Source of the DNA: Stramenopiles sp. TOSAG23-6 | Taxonomy: Eukaryota > Sar | Direction of reading: 5' to 3' | DNA length: 12,595 nt | NCBI GenBank assembly: GCA_900128565.1 | Contig: LT636199.1 | Coordinates: 1-12,595 of the forward strand | In this document: piece by piece, positions 1 to 7,692 of the stretch | How positions within the stretch are numbered: the first letter of the stretch is position 1 | How the letters are laid out: every line of letters begins with the position of its first letter | Notes under the pieces: generated by a model | Database searches by the model: none | What the model was told of the DNA's origin: nothing | The model's input: only the letters and a program-made list of their open reading frames with translations | Translations under genes and position numbers: made by a program

Positions 1-2
1 CA

Positions 3-1010
3 GGTTTGCCTCATTATGGACATATTCTTGCTGGAACTATTAAAGATACTGTGACTCGGTACGCTCACCAGACAGGTCACCATGTCAGTCGTCGTTTCGG
101 TTGGGATTGCCACGGTTTACCTGTTGAACACGAGATTGACAAAAAGCTCGGTATTACTGGTCGTGACGATGTCTTGAAAATGGGAATTGATAAGTACAAT
201 GCGGAATGTCGCTCTATTGTTTCCAGATACACTTCACAATGGGAACAAGTTATTACGCGCTTGGGTCGTTGGATTGACTTCAAAAATGACTATAAAACAT
301 TAGAGCCATGGTTCATGGAGTCTGTTTGGTGGGTCTTTAAACAACTGTGGGAGAAAGGTCTTGTATACCACAATCCTACTCTTACATATGTCCGTATTAA
401 AGATATCAAAACAAACTCTATATGGATTTTAGGTAAAGATCGTTTGGTCCAAGTCTATCCTAAAATGTTGGATAAAAAAGGAAATCCGTCTAAAAAATTC
501 AACGTGAAAGAACATTTCGAAATTATCAAAGAATACGTTGGTAAAGACTTAGAAGGTATTCGATATAAACCATTATTTGATTATTACATATCACGTGCAG
601 AAGCACCTCGAAATAATTTTCGTATTCTTGTCGATGATTACGTAACAAGTGAAAATGGTACTGGTGTTGTTCACCAAGCTCCAGCATTTGGTGAAGATGA
701 TTACCGTGTTTGTCAACAATTTGGAATTATTGATAAGATGGTGTTTGAAGACCTCCCCTGCCCAGTTGATGCAAATGGACGTAGTGAAAGAAGCTGATAA
801 ACACATTTGTAAAGCACTGAAAGAAAAAAAACGCATGCTTATTCATTCATCGTTTACACATTCATATCCTTTCTGTTGGAGATCAGATACTCCTTTAATC
901 TATAAAGCAGTGCCTTCTTGGTTTATTCACGTGTCTAATCCTGAAATCAAAGAAAAACTGTTGAGGAATAATGACGTCACTTACTGGGTTCCTGAACGTG
1001 TGAAGACAAA
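3..1010 (+). pseudogene. degenerate fragment of cytosolic isoleucyl-tRNA synthetase
   Basis: The translation from base 3 follows cytosolic class I isoleucyl-tRNA synthetase: the HIGH-type signature appears as PHYGH, followed by RRFGWDCHGLPVEHEID, TRLGRWIDF, FMESVWWVFKQLWEKGLVY, GTGVVHQAPAFGEDDYRVC and, in another frame, THSYPFCWRSDTPLIYKAVP. The family attaches Ile to tRNA and edits Val. Three defects are visible. At about 375-385, roughly 65-70 residues expected between KGLVY and YVRIKD are absent, including the Thr-rich TTTPW segment of the editing domain. At about 775-785, roughly a dozen residues are lost and the frame shifts, so the first frame stops at 795-797 while homology continues in the next frame to VPERVK. 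Homology then stops near 1010 with no KMSKS region. No intron occurs in this 1 kb. It is most likely a decayed partial copy; an assembly deletion is the alternative. The gene begins left of the window. Confidence 0.8.
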
Positions 1011-1098
1011 GTAAAAATTCTCAAACAAATTCTGATATTAAAAAAAAAAAAAATATTTTAAATGGACCTATTTTAAATTCTCATACAAATTGTTTCAG
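1011..1098 (+). other. putative GT-AG intron or trans-splice acceptor before the next gene
   Basis: The IARS-like frame runs into GTAAAA at 1011, and TTGTTTCAG ends at 1098, five bases before the ATG at 1103. Removing 1011-1098 would join the frames exactly (phase 2), fusing the synthetase remnant to the downstream Lys-rich protein. The segment is A/T-rich, with a 14-base A run near 1039. It holds an imperfect internal direct repeat: AAATTCTCAAACAAATT near 1016 and AAATTCTCATACAAATT near 1075. Alternatively TTTCAG is only a spliced-leader acceptor for the downstream gene. It has none of the intron-family hallmarks seen elsewhere in the window. Confidence 0.4.
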
Positions 1099-1102
1099 CA
1101 AT

Positions 1103-1839
1103 ATGGAAACAACACCAATTGAATTAGACAATAGCAAAGGTTGGCAGATTGTTGGTAAGAAAGTTGTATCAGACCAATGTGTCACGAAATCAAAAAATAA
1201 AATCAAAAAAATGAATACAAGCAAAACAGTAAAAAAAACTACAGAAAAAAAAACAAAGATAAAACATGATTTCACAAAAATGAATGAAAATTCCCACCAA
1301 CAAAAGCAAACAACAAAAAAGAGTTTTTCTTCCTGTGTAAAGGACATTCCAGTGAATATAAAAATTGTAAATGGCCGATCAAATTGTAAAACAGAAATCC
1401 AAAAAATCAAAAAAATCAAAAAAATCAAAAATATCGAAAATATCGAAAATATCGAAAATATTCAAAAATCAGGAGTAAATAATTTTAGTGTAGGGAAAAA
1501 TATGACAACTTCAGCTTCCTTATTATCATATCTACAAGAGGAAATAGACAATCGCTCTGTCGCCATTGCTGCTGCAAAATTAACACCAGCAAATGTTTGT
1601 GGTGTTGGTTTAGAACAGTTGAGTGTAACACAAATGGATATGTTTGTTTTATTTTTTTTCAATTTCGAATTTATTTTTCGTACGAAATTTTGTAGTTAGA
1701 ATGGCTGCATATTGATTCCTTGAAACGTGTTAGTGCTCGCCGTATTAAAGCGGCTAAATTATTAGAAAGAATGAAAATTGAAGAAGCGATGTCAATTCGT
1801 CAAAATATAGCAAACTTACAAGGAAGTCGTAGTATTTAA
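1103..1839 (+). CDS. unrecognised Lys/Asn-rich small protein with a short intron
   Basis: I do not recognise the family. Exon 1 is 1103-1641 and exon 2 about 1695-1839, giving about 227 residues. The first two thirds are basic and low in complexity, with many Lys, Thr, Asn and Gln residues and a block of near-9-bp repeats at 1398-1465 encoding runs such as KIKKIKKIK and NIENIENIEN. From about 1500 the protein looks more structured: SASLLSYLQEEIDNR, an Ala-rich AIAAAKLTPANV stretch and, after the intron, EWLHIDSLKRVSARRIKAAK leading into a likely helical end rich in Glu, Lys and Arg. The ATG was chosen because it follows a TTTCAG acceptor at once; a fusion to the IARS remnant upstream is possible. 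The gene converges on RBM26 with only 60 bp between stop codons. Confidence 0.6.
1398..1465 (+). repeat. coding tandem repeat, unit about 9 bp
   Basis: Successive units of AAAAAAATC (three) drift into units of GAAAATATC (three or more), encoding KIK-type and then NIE-type tripeptides. This looks like replication-slippage growth inside a low-complexity coding region. Confidence 0.7.
1642..1694 (+). repeat. short intron made of the 5' half of the introner-like family
   Basis: This intron is 53-56 nt. It starts GTTTGTTTTATTTTT after a T, continues TTTCAATTTCGAA and then TTTTCGTACGAAATTTTGTA, exactly like the longer introns on the other strand, but stops where those continue CCTAAC. The exact end is ambiguous. 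GT...TA at 1694 or GT...TT at 1697 keeps the frame. GT...AG ending at 1695 shifts the frame straight into a TAG stop. AT...AG (1640-1695) also keeps the frame. The downstream exon clearly resumes at GAA TGG CTG (1699). Confidence 0.7.
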
Positions 1840-1873
1840 ATATATTTTAATCTTTTCAAAATAATATATGTTA

Positions 1874-1879
1874 TTTATT
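1874..1879 (-). terminator. polyadenylation signal AATAAA of the RBM26-like gene
   Basis: TTTATT on the plus strand reads AATAAA on the minus strand, 21 bases past the RBM26-like stop codon at 1900-1902. It lies in the 60-bp gap shared with the convergent gene, so the two 3' untranslated regions probably overlap. Confidence 0.55.
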
Positions 1880-1899
1880 GTCATTTGATAAAAAATAAT

Positions 1900-4548
1900 T
1901 CATTCATAATCAACTTCGATACTATCATCATCATCGTCAGCTTCAGCATGACTCATGTCACTTTTTACTATTACAGCAGGATTTTCGTTTTCCTCTTTAA
2001 TTTCTGTGACGTTTGGTTTTGCATCTTTTGGTTTTGAATCATCATTATTACTGTCCGATACAACATTCGAATTACAATTTGATTCATCATTGTTATTTTT
2101 TACACTTTTTGTTTTTTTCCATTCAAGTAAAATGTTTTGACCACGAAACAAATTACCGAATTTCATTGCTTTTTCAGCTTCCCAACGATTTATATATTTC
2201 ACATGAGCGACTCTGTCTTTAATCTCAACTTGAACCGTACCAAACGCACCAAAATGTTCTGCAATAAGTTCTTTACTAACATCAGTGTCAAAATTTGTCC
2301 ATGTCATTTCCGTAGGTCGAAGATCCAAAGATTTGTATGACTTATAATTTCTCCCTCTTCCTCGACCTCCTCTTCCTCGGCCTCGGCCTCCTCTTCCCCT
2401 ACCAGATAGTTCCCTTTTGGATGCCAGGGTTGAAGAAGCTACTGCATTTAATTCTTTAAGTGTTTCCATTGAAACTTGGATTTCTTTCATTAAAGCTAAT
2501 ATTTCTTTTTTTGGAGCTTTTTTTGATGACATTTCAAAAAGAAGATTTTTTTGATCTTTTAATTTCTTTTGAATTTCAGATCTTTTTTTTGTCTGATCAG
2601 TATGAAGAGCGAGCTCTTTTTGTGCTCTGATAATATGTTTTGGTATTATTTTACTTTTTTGAGACTTTTCAGGTTGAAAGTCATCAGTTTGTGATTTGCT
2701 ATTTTGGTTCATAATTCTAGCATTTCGTTTTTTATCTTTTTCTTGTTGTTCTTTCACTGCATATGTTGTGAATAAATATTAGCACAGTTTTAAAATTTGT
2801 TAAGTACAAAAAAAAGAAATTTGAATAATACATTTGAAATGAATGATGATGCAAATGTACATCTACAAACATTAAAAAAAAACGGGTTTGTTTAGGTACA
2901 AAATTTCGTATGAAAAAAAACATACATGTTGTTTATCCATAGTATCTTGAACTTCAGCATTTGGTGCTTCGTCTAAATCACCAAGTTCTGTTTTAGCCCA
3001 CGAAACCTATAGTATATAGCATATGCAAAATTGTATTTAAATGAATAAAAAAATGTCAACACAAAATGAAATATAATTGAACAATAGAAATATAATTGAA
3101 CATAATTGAACAATAGAAATATAATTGAACAATAGAAATATAGAAATATAGAGCATCAGAGTTAGTACATTTTTCATAATGTTTCTTTTTTTTAAGATCA
3201 CATTTGCTCAAATGACACGCACTATAGTTAAATCAGGGCTCTATTCATCAAAAGACAAATTCATAAAAACAAATACAAATTCATAAAAACAAATTCATAA
3301 AAACAAATACAAAAAAATACAAAAAAATACAAAAAAATATTTGATGCTATAAACAAAACATACAGTAATGAATCGATTATTGCATACCGATTGAGGTGAC
3401 TTGAAGGCTCTTTCTGCCCCAGCACGAGACTCAAATTGAATGTATGCACACTTCGATTTTGGTTTCATTTGGACATTAATGACATTACCAAATTTACCAA
3501 AATGAGCACATATTTTACCCATATTTACATACTTTGGGTCTACTTTTCTACATAGCAAAGTTGTTATAGTGTTTGAATTGGTTGAATATTGTTGATTATG
3601 AGATTTAGGATATGAGTCATTTCCAGTTCCATCACTTTCACGTCGCAAATTATTTCTATTATAATGCGTACTAGGGTTAGGGCTGTTAGAGTTCAAATCT
3701 CCACGTTTTGCAAAATTAGGTTTACGAAGGTCTTTTTCTCCATGAGCCCAGTTACAGCGATTCTCGAATTTACAAGATCCTGTTCTTCTGTAATTATCAC
3801 ATAATTTTGTTTTGTAAAAAACTTCACCAGAAGGAGAAAGAGGAGTGTGTCGTCTGAAATCAACAGATTGAGGAGAACTTCTGAATTCTCTGTTCGACTC
3901 TCTAAAACCACTAGAGTTAGGGTTAGGGTTCTCTCTATAACCACTAGAGTTAGGGTTAGGGTTCTCTCTATAACCACTAGAGTTTTGAGAATATCTGTTT
4001 GGTACATTTCTACCATCATTTTTGGGACATTGCTGCCAACCATTATCATTTCTATCATTCGTACGACGTCGTTTTGAGTCATGATATTGAATATCACTAC
4101 CAGAAGGACGAGATTTGTTTCCCCAATCCACACGTCGTTTGTCCATCCTAGACCTCCTATGATATTCATCACTCATTTCATTGTCATTTCTCCGCGTGCG
4201 CCGATAATGATGTTCATCCTCGTCATCACTAATATGTCTACTTCCCTGGCGTACTGGATGTCTCGTATCCTGTACACGCGACGACGTTCCACCATTGACT
4301 CCATCAAAAAAAGCTCGAGTGTCCATCACATTGAATAGTAAGTCAACAAAAGATTCCACGTCTTTGTTTTCCATAAATGGTTTCATATTTACAACACAAT
4401 GTTGCTTATGCTCAACAATCGGTAAATCCTTTTGTAAAAGTTTCAAAGTATATTCAGAAAGTACTTGAGTGTTTTCCACACCGATTACGTTTAATTGATA
4501 CACCAACCACTTCAGCAATGGGTCTTCCCAATTCTTTTCGACCTTCAT
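1900..4548 (-). CDS. RBM26/RBM27-like RNA-binding protein
   Basis: Exons on the minus strand are 4548-3364, 3006-2926 and 2760-1900, joining in frame to 708 residues. Order of parts: an N-terminal PWI-like helical region (1-75); a long Arg/Asn/Ser-rich linker with two copies of GYRENPNPNSS (192-213); a CCCH zinc finger spaced C-x8-C-x5-C-x3-H (C250, C259, C265, H269); RRM1 from about 329, with RNP1-like KCAYIQFE and NNRFI continuing across intron 1; a Lys/Glu coiled coil (about 464-525); an RGG/GRG block (541-560); RRM2 (about 570-636); and an acidic tail ending DDDDDSIEVDYE. This order is that of metazoan RBM26/RBM27, nuclear proteins tied to poly(A) RNA and exosome-linked RNA decay. The ATG at 4548 begins the PWI-like region directly. 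Confidence 0.9.
2761..2925 (-). repeat. RBM26 intron 2, enlarged non-canonical family intron
   Basis: The intron is 165 nt. It starts GTATGTTTTTTTTCATACGA after exon CAACAT, so the family core (CATACGAAATTTTGTACC, TAAAC) lies almost at the 5' end. About 100 nt of unrelated sequence follow, and then a second CTTAACAAATTTT branch-point-like site. Frame requires exon 3 to start GCA GTG AAA, so the intron ends ACATAT (GT...AT). The AG four bases further on would give an immediate TGA stop unless the 5' boundary moved to TA. Confidence 0.65.
3062..3150. repeat. intronic A/T minisatellite
   Basis: There are three to four partly degraded copies of ATATAATTGAACAATAGAA with nested shorter duplications, wholly inside RBM26 intron 1. 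Confidence 0.75.
3254..3340. repeat. intronic A-rich tandem repeat
   Basis: Three copies of AAATTCATAAAAACAAAT, with or without AC, are followed by AAAAAATAC units near the 5' end of RBM26 intron 1. Confidence 0.75.
3910..3985. repeat. 33-bp coding tandem repeat containing TTAGGG
   Basis: A 33-bp unit is present about twice with a partial third copy. Each full unit contains GAGTTAGGGTTAGGGTT on the plus strand, two tandem telomere-type hexamers. On the gene strand it encodes the 11-residue GYRENPNPNSS. A further CTAGGGTTAGGG at about 3671 encodes NSPNPS in the same linker. Confidence 0.85.
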
Positions 4549-4963
4549 TGAATAATCTTGGTATTACACTATAACAAAATATGTAATCCTCTGCAAATAA
4601 TCTCTGCCGCTAAAGATTGGACAATGAATCCACTTTCCTTTTTTCTAGTAAGAAGACAACGCGCACTCGAAAATACCCGAGTATTTTAATAAATGTGGAG
4701 AGGACGACGACTACTGGTGCACTACTGGTAGTAGACTGGTCACACGATCAAACCTGAGCTGACTGACAATATATACACTACACGAAATCGGGAGCTTTCT
4801 AGGTACTACTTATCATCCATTCAGCTCTAAAACGATGCACGAATGTCTCACTAATCTTGCTTCAACTGAAATTACTAACAATTTGCTTCCATTTGTAAAT
4901 TTGTTAATTGGTATGAAATTTTCAATGAAAAAAAAAATCTATAAAAAAAAAAAATGAAAAGTT
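4549..4963. other. intergenic: RBM26 upstream region and SVOP-like 3' region
   Basis: This 415-bp gap separates two minus-strand genes. I see no convincing ORF. Near the right end (about 4893-4962) is a decayed copy of the intron family. A short direct repeat CTACTGGTGCA / CTACTGGTAGT lies at about 4710-4732. No clear TATA box or AATAAA can be assigned to either gene. Confidence 0.6.
4893..4962 (-). repeat. decayed intron-family copy in the SVOP-like 3' region
   Basis: Read on the minus strand just past the SVOP-like stop, the sequence runs ACTTTTCATTTTT, then TTTTTCATTGAAAATTTC, ATACCAATTAAC and AAATTTACAAATG. This is the same succession as intron 6901-7000 (TTTCAT, AATTTCATACCTAAC, GAATTTCAAATG). 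No 5' GTAYGT is left. It is either a relic insertion or a formerly spliced 3'-UTR intron. Confidence 0.5.
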
Positions 4964-7379
4964 TCAACTATCATTTAATTTAATTCCTAGTCTATCTTTA
5001 GGCAAAAAAAGTATTGTAATGACACCTCCAAGTATATACATCATAGCAAATGTACTCATGGCTAAATCAGGATTATTCTTCATTAAATAACCGCCAATAG
5101 GAGGACCCAAAGCACCCAATAATCTTGAAGAACTGACTCCCAAGCCAGCAGCGGCAGCACGAATACTTGTAGGATACGCTTCGGCAGTAAAGACCATCAT
5201 TGGAATCCACACCCATGTATTGTGAAAAAAAAAAATTATAAAAATTTGTTAGGTACAAAACTTCGTCCGAAAAAAAATTTAGAAATTCAAAGAATAAAAC
5301 AATAAAAAAAAATGAAACATACATGTCCCAAATCCTTGGACGCTTCCTAATGAGATACAAATCTGTGGGAAATTATATCCAATGATAACACCAAATGTTG
5401 CAATTCCTGCACCAAAAAAGCCAATATAAACAAATATTTTTCTTCCCAATTTATCTATTCCAACAGCACGTATTGTAAAAATATATTTCTTTTTTTTTTT
5501 GAAAAGATCGTTAGGTACAAAATTTCATATGAAAAAAGAATAAAAACTCCAATTCTGAAAACGTACACACGAAAGTGTAAATATTATATCTGCAATTTGA
5601 CCTGATGCGCAAATGTAAGCTATATCTAATTGATTCAGTCCCTTCTGCTTTTCTAAATAAGTAGGCCCAAATGCTCTAACACCTACTGTCGGAAATCCCA
5701 CTAAGCAAGTTATCAAAACAATTATTACTGTAATATATACATAGGGAGGTCGGTATGGAGTGTGAAAAAATATTCCTTTTCTTTTTAAATCGTTAGATAC
5801 AAAATTTCGTATGAAAAAAAAAAGGTAAAAAATTCAATTTTGAAAACGTACACAATTGCACAGGAAATGCTTTTCTCAGCCAATCAGTATTTTTACAAAA
5901 CCAACGCATTTTCTTTGGTTGATGTTGGTGGCGGTGTTGGTGTTGGCGTTGATGGTGTTGGTGGTGGTGTTGATGGTGTTTGTGTTGATGGTGTTGATGG
6001 TGTTGGTGGTGCTGGTGGTGTTGGTGCAGGTGACTCGATTCTATTTCATGACTTTCGGTTGTATCATCACTACTACTATTAATTGGTCCATTTTCTTGAT
6101 TGTTTTTCTTTCTATGTCGTCTTCGCCTGAGAAGACTTGATTGTTCATTTGCTTGACTAGTAGATGTATCTTGAACAAATATAATTCTTTTTAGTAAAAA
6201 AAATATGTTAGGTATGGAATTAGGTACAAAAAAAATTGAAATTTTGAAAAAAAATGTTAGGTATGGAATTAGGTACAAAAAAAAATTGAAATTTTGAAAA
6301 CGTACACATTTTATCTAGTGGTATTAAGTGTAGTTGACGAAGATCTTCCATTTCTTCAGGTGTTACAGGATTTCCATTCATTTTACGAATTGAAATAAGC
6401 GTTTTTATTGCTCTCTTTGTTTCTCCGGCGAATATTAAATAACGTGGAGATTCGGGTAAAAAGAACATCATGTATTTTGGAAAAATATTTCAAAAAAAAA
6501 ACACTAAAATTTGTTAGGTACAAAATTTCGTACGAAAAACTTTCGAATTTGAAAAAAAGTAAAACATACATACAGACACATAAACTAAACGATGGAATTG
6601 AAGTGACTAAGACACAAACTCTCCAATTAGGCAACATATAATAACTAACCATGTTGGCTAAAAGTCCACCAACTGGCCAACCTAAACGTGTCAAAACCAT
6701 AATAGCTCCACGTGATTGAATAGGGAAAAATTCAGCAGACATGCTTAATCGAACAGGGCGTTGTAACCCAAAAGAAACTCCAACGATAAAACGTAAAATC
6801 ATCAGCTCAAGCCAATCTCGTGCGAGTGCACACATACCTCCAAAAATAATAATGCCTAGAAAACCAGAATATAAAAGTGGCAACCTTCCTATTCGATCAC
6901 ATGTGCTGGAAGACATATTTCAAACATTTGAAATTCGTTAGGTATGAAATTGTAGGATTTTCTATGAAAAAAAAATTTGAAATTTGTCATGGAAACGTAC
7001 ACACTGGGCCTGCAAGTAAAGAACTAAGTGCAATACCAACACATCCAGCTCCGATAATAAGTCCATTTGAAAATTCAGTTGTTCCGAGATCTTCTTCGAA
7101 TCTGGTAAACAGAAAGGAATTTATTTCAAAGAAGAGACCATCGGATAGTGCGACGAGCGTAAAATATACAAAGCAAAATACATGAAATATTCCAAATTCC
7201 ATAGTTTCAAACTTGTCTTGAAAATCTCTCAATCGTTGAGTATTTTTTTCTCTCCCATGGAAAGAAATGCTATCTGCTGATGTGTCTAATGAAGTTTCCA
7301 TATCCTCGTCAGAGCTCTCTTCGGGTACGAAGCAAAAGTCACAGCAACATGAAATTCCCGAAAGCTTCTCGGCAAACAT
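4964..7379 (-). CDS. SVOP/SV2-like major facilitator superfamily transporter
   Basis: There are seven exons on the minus strand: 7379-7001, 6900-6570, 6469-6306, 6163-5852, 5754-5567, 5467-5323 and 5214-4964. They sum to 1770 nt and 589 residues with no frame break. The product should be a 12-helix membrane transporter. Visible signatures are the loop 2-3 motif GPVCDRIGR (124-132), SAEFFPIQSRG in the region of helices 4-5, FLPESPRYL after helix 6, IDKLGRK between helices 8 and 9, and FTAEAYPTSIRAAAAGLG in the region of helix 10. PESPRYL followed by KRAIKTL and NGNPVTPEE is close to SVOP-type proteins. The N-terminus is cytoplasmic-like with CCCDFC, possibly acylated. The central loop carries a His/Gln tract (336-373). 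The substrate cannot be told. The start at 7379 could be downstream of an untranslated exon. Confidence 0.85.
5215..5322 (-). repeat. SVOP-like intron 6, GT-AT family member
   Basis: The intron is 108 nt. Exon GGGACAT is followed by GTATGTTTCATTTTT. The core reads CGGACGAAGTTTTGTACC then TAAC, and the end is TTTTTCACAATACAT before GGGTGTGG. Joining gives GTWVWIPMM. ACATG occurs at both junctions, so the cut could slide by a few bases, but no slide yields AG. Confidence 0.8.
5468..5566 (-). repeat. SVOP-like intron 5, GT-GT (or GT-TA) family member
   Basis: The intron is 99 nt, from GTACGTTTTCAGAATTGG after exon TCGTGT, with core CATATGAAATTTTGTACC then TAAC, to ACAATACGT before GCTGTTGG. In the family register the last two bases are GT, matching the last two bases of the exon before it, as expected for a 2-bp target duplication. 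Ending three bases earlier (GT...TA) also keeps the frame and adds one Arg. Confidence 0.75.
5755..5851 (-). repeat. SVOP-like intron 4, GT-AT family member
   Basis: The intron is 97 nt. It runs GTACGTTTTCAAAATTG, CATACGAAATTTTGTATC, TAAC and TTTTTTCACACTCCAT, before ACCGACCTCCC. Exon TTG T joins AC CGA to give QLYRPPYV. The register from TTTTTTCAC to the cut equals that of intron 5215-5322. Confidence 0.75.
5930..6051 (-). repeat. CAC/CAA/CAT repeat coding a His/Gln tract
   Basis: Imperfect trinucleotide repeats on the gene strand encode HQHHQ-type runs in the large cytoplasmic loop of the SVOP-like transporter (residues about 336-373). On the plus strand it shows as GGTGTTGGTG repeats. Confidence 0.85.
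6164..6305 (-). repeat. SVOP-like intron 3 with an internal 49-bp tandem duplication
   Basis: The intron is 142 nt. It starts GTACGTTTTCAAAATTTC after exon AAAATGT and ends TTCAAGATACAT before CTACTAGTC; ending after ATATTTG would also keep the frame. Inside, a 49-bp unit (plus-strand 6206-6254 and 6255-6303) is repeated with one indel. Each copy carries TACCTAA and TACCTAAC branch-point-like sites. Confidence 0.7.
6470..6569 (-). repeat. SVOP-like intron 2, GT-AT family member
   Basis: The intron is 100 nt. Exon TCTGTAT is followed by GTATGTTTTAC, core CGTACGAAATTTTGTACC then TAACAAATTT, and end GAAATATTTTTCCAAAATACAT before GATGTTC. The last 22 bases are identical to those of introns 8214-8309 and 12543 onward in two other genes. 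Confidence 0.85.
6901..7000 (-). repeat. SVOP-like intron 1, GT-AT family member, diverged
   Basis: The intron is 100 nt, from GTACGTTTCCATGAC after exon CCAGTGT to CTTCCAGCACAT before GTGATCG. CATACC then TAACGAATTTC is kept, but the palindromic core is eroded. The protein fixes the junction: only this length gives GPVCDRIGR with the family spacing G-x3-D-x2-G-R. The CAG five bases upstream would give a stop. Confidence 0.8.
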
Positions 7380-7692
7380 CTGATTCAGAAGGAACGAAAA
7401 ACTACAATACGGATGAACTTTCGAATCGAAATTCTGCTAACGTCACAAGAAATAACGATGGATAATAATTGTGACTACAATGGCTCCACTTTCTCCTTTA
7501 ACACGCAATCATATACACACTGAACAACAAAATTTAAAAATTTATTTAGAATGATATGAATGAAAAAGTTGAAATGAAAAAAGGTTTCGTTCAGGGGACA
7601 TTTTTGATGATTTTTGATTTTCTTCAACAAAAACTGAGACAAACCTGCTTGTAGGCTACATTTTTTTGATTTTTCTCTTTTTGTTTGTTATA
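7380..7692. other. intergenic: SVOP-like upstream region and PLC 3' region
   Basis: This 313-bp gap lies between two minus-strand genes. No ORF stands out. TTTATT at 7541-7546 reads AATAAA on the minus strand about 150 nt past the PLC stop and is a weak candidate poly(A) signal. TGAATCAG directly before the SVOP-like ATG could be a splice or trans-splice acceptor. GACATTTTTGATGATTTTTG and a similar GCTACATTTTTTTGATTTTT form a loose direct repeat at about 7595-7675. Confidence 0.5.

Larger units (their letters stand above)
3007..3363 (-). other. RBM26 intron 1, canonical GT-AG with A/T minisatellites
   Basis: At 357 nt this is the longest intron here, and it splits RRM1. It begins GTATGTTTTG after exon ATTACT and ends TATACTATAG before GTTTCG. 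Two tandem arrays fill it: about 3062-3150 with units of TATAATTGAACAATAGAAA, and about 3254-3340 with units built from AAATTCATAAAAACAAATAC and AAAAAATAC. It lacks the shared intron-family core, which makes it a useful ordinary-intron comparison. Confidence 0.85.

Noticed and set aside
1081-1428. Minus-strand Phe/Ile-rich open frame resembling a membrane protein
   Set aside because: It is the antisense of a Lys/Asn-rich coding stretch (AAA/AAT read as TTT/ATT), with no promoter or family support.
3693-4172. 159-residue open frame opposite phase to the RBM26 exon
   Set aside because: It overlaps the CCCH and linker region in another frame; its repeats are only the frame-shifted 33-bp unit, and the RBM26 frame carries clear domain signatures.
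4549-4963. A separate small gene in the gap between the RBM26-like and SVOP-like genes
   Set aside because: No frame there has recognisable coding character, and the ends are A/T-rich or intron-relic sequence.
5840-6140. Plus-strand frames rich in Gly and Val over the His-tract region
   Set aside because: They are antisense readings of CAC/CAA/CAT repeats; the minus-strand frame joins neighbouring transporter exons in phase.
6206-6303. CRISPR-like or regulatory direct repeats
   Set aside because: Only two adjacent copies without spacers, inside an intron of a eukaryotic gene; a simple tandem duplication explains them.
6901-7000. Use of the CAG at the end of this SVOP-like intron as a normal 3' site
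   Set aside because: With the fixed 5' GTACGT, splicing at that CAG leads to a stop codon within a few residues and breaks the GPVCDRIGR motif.
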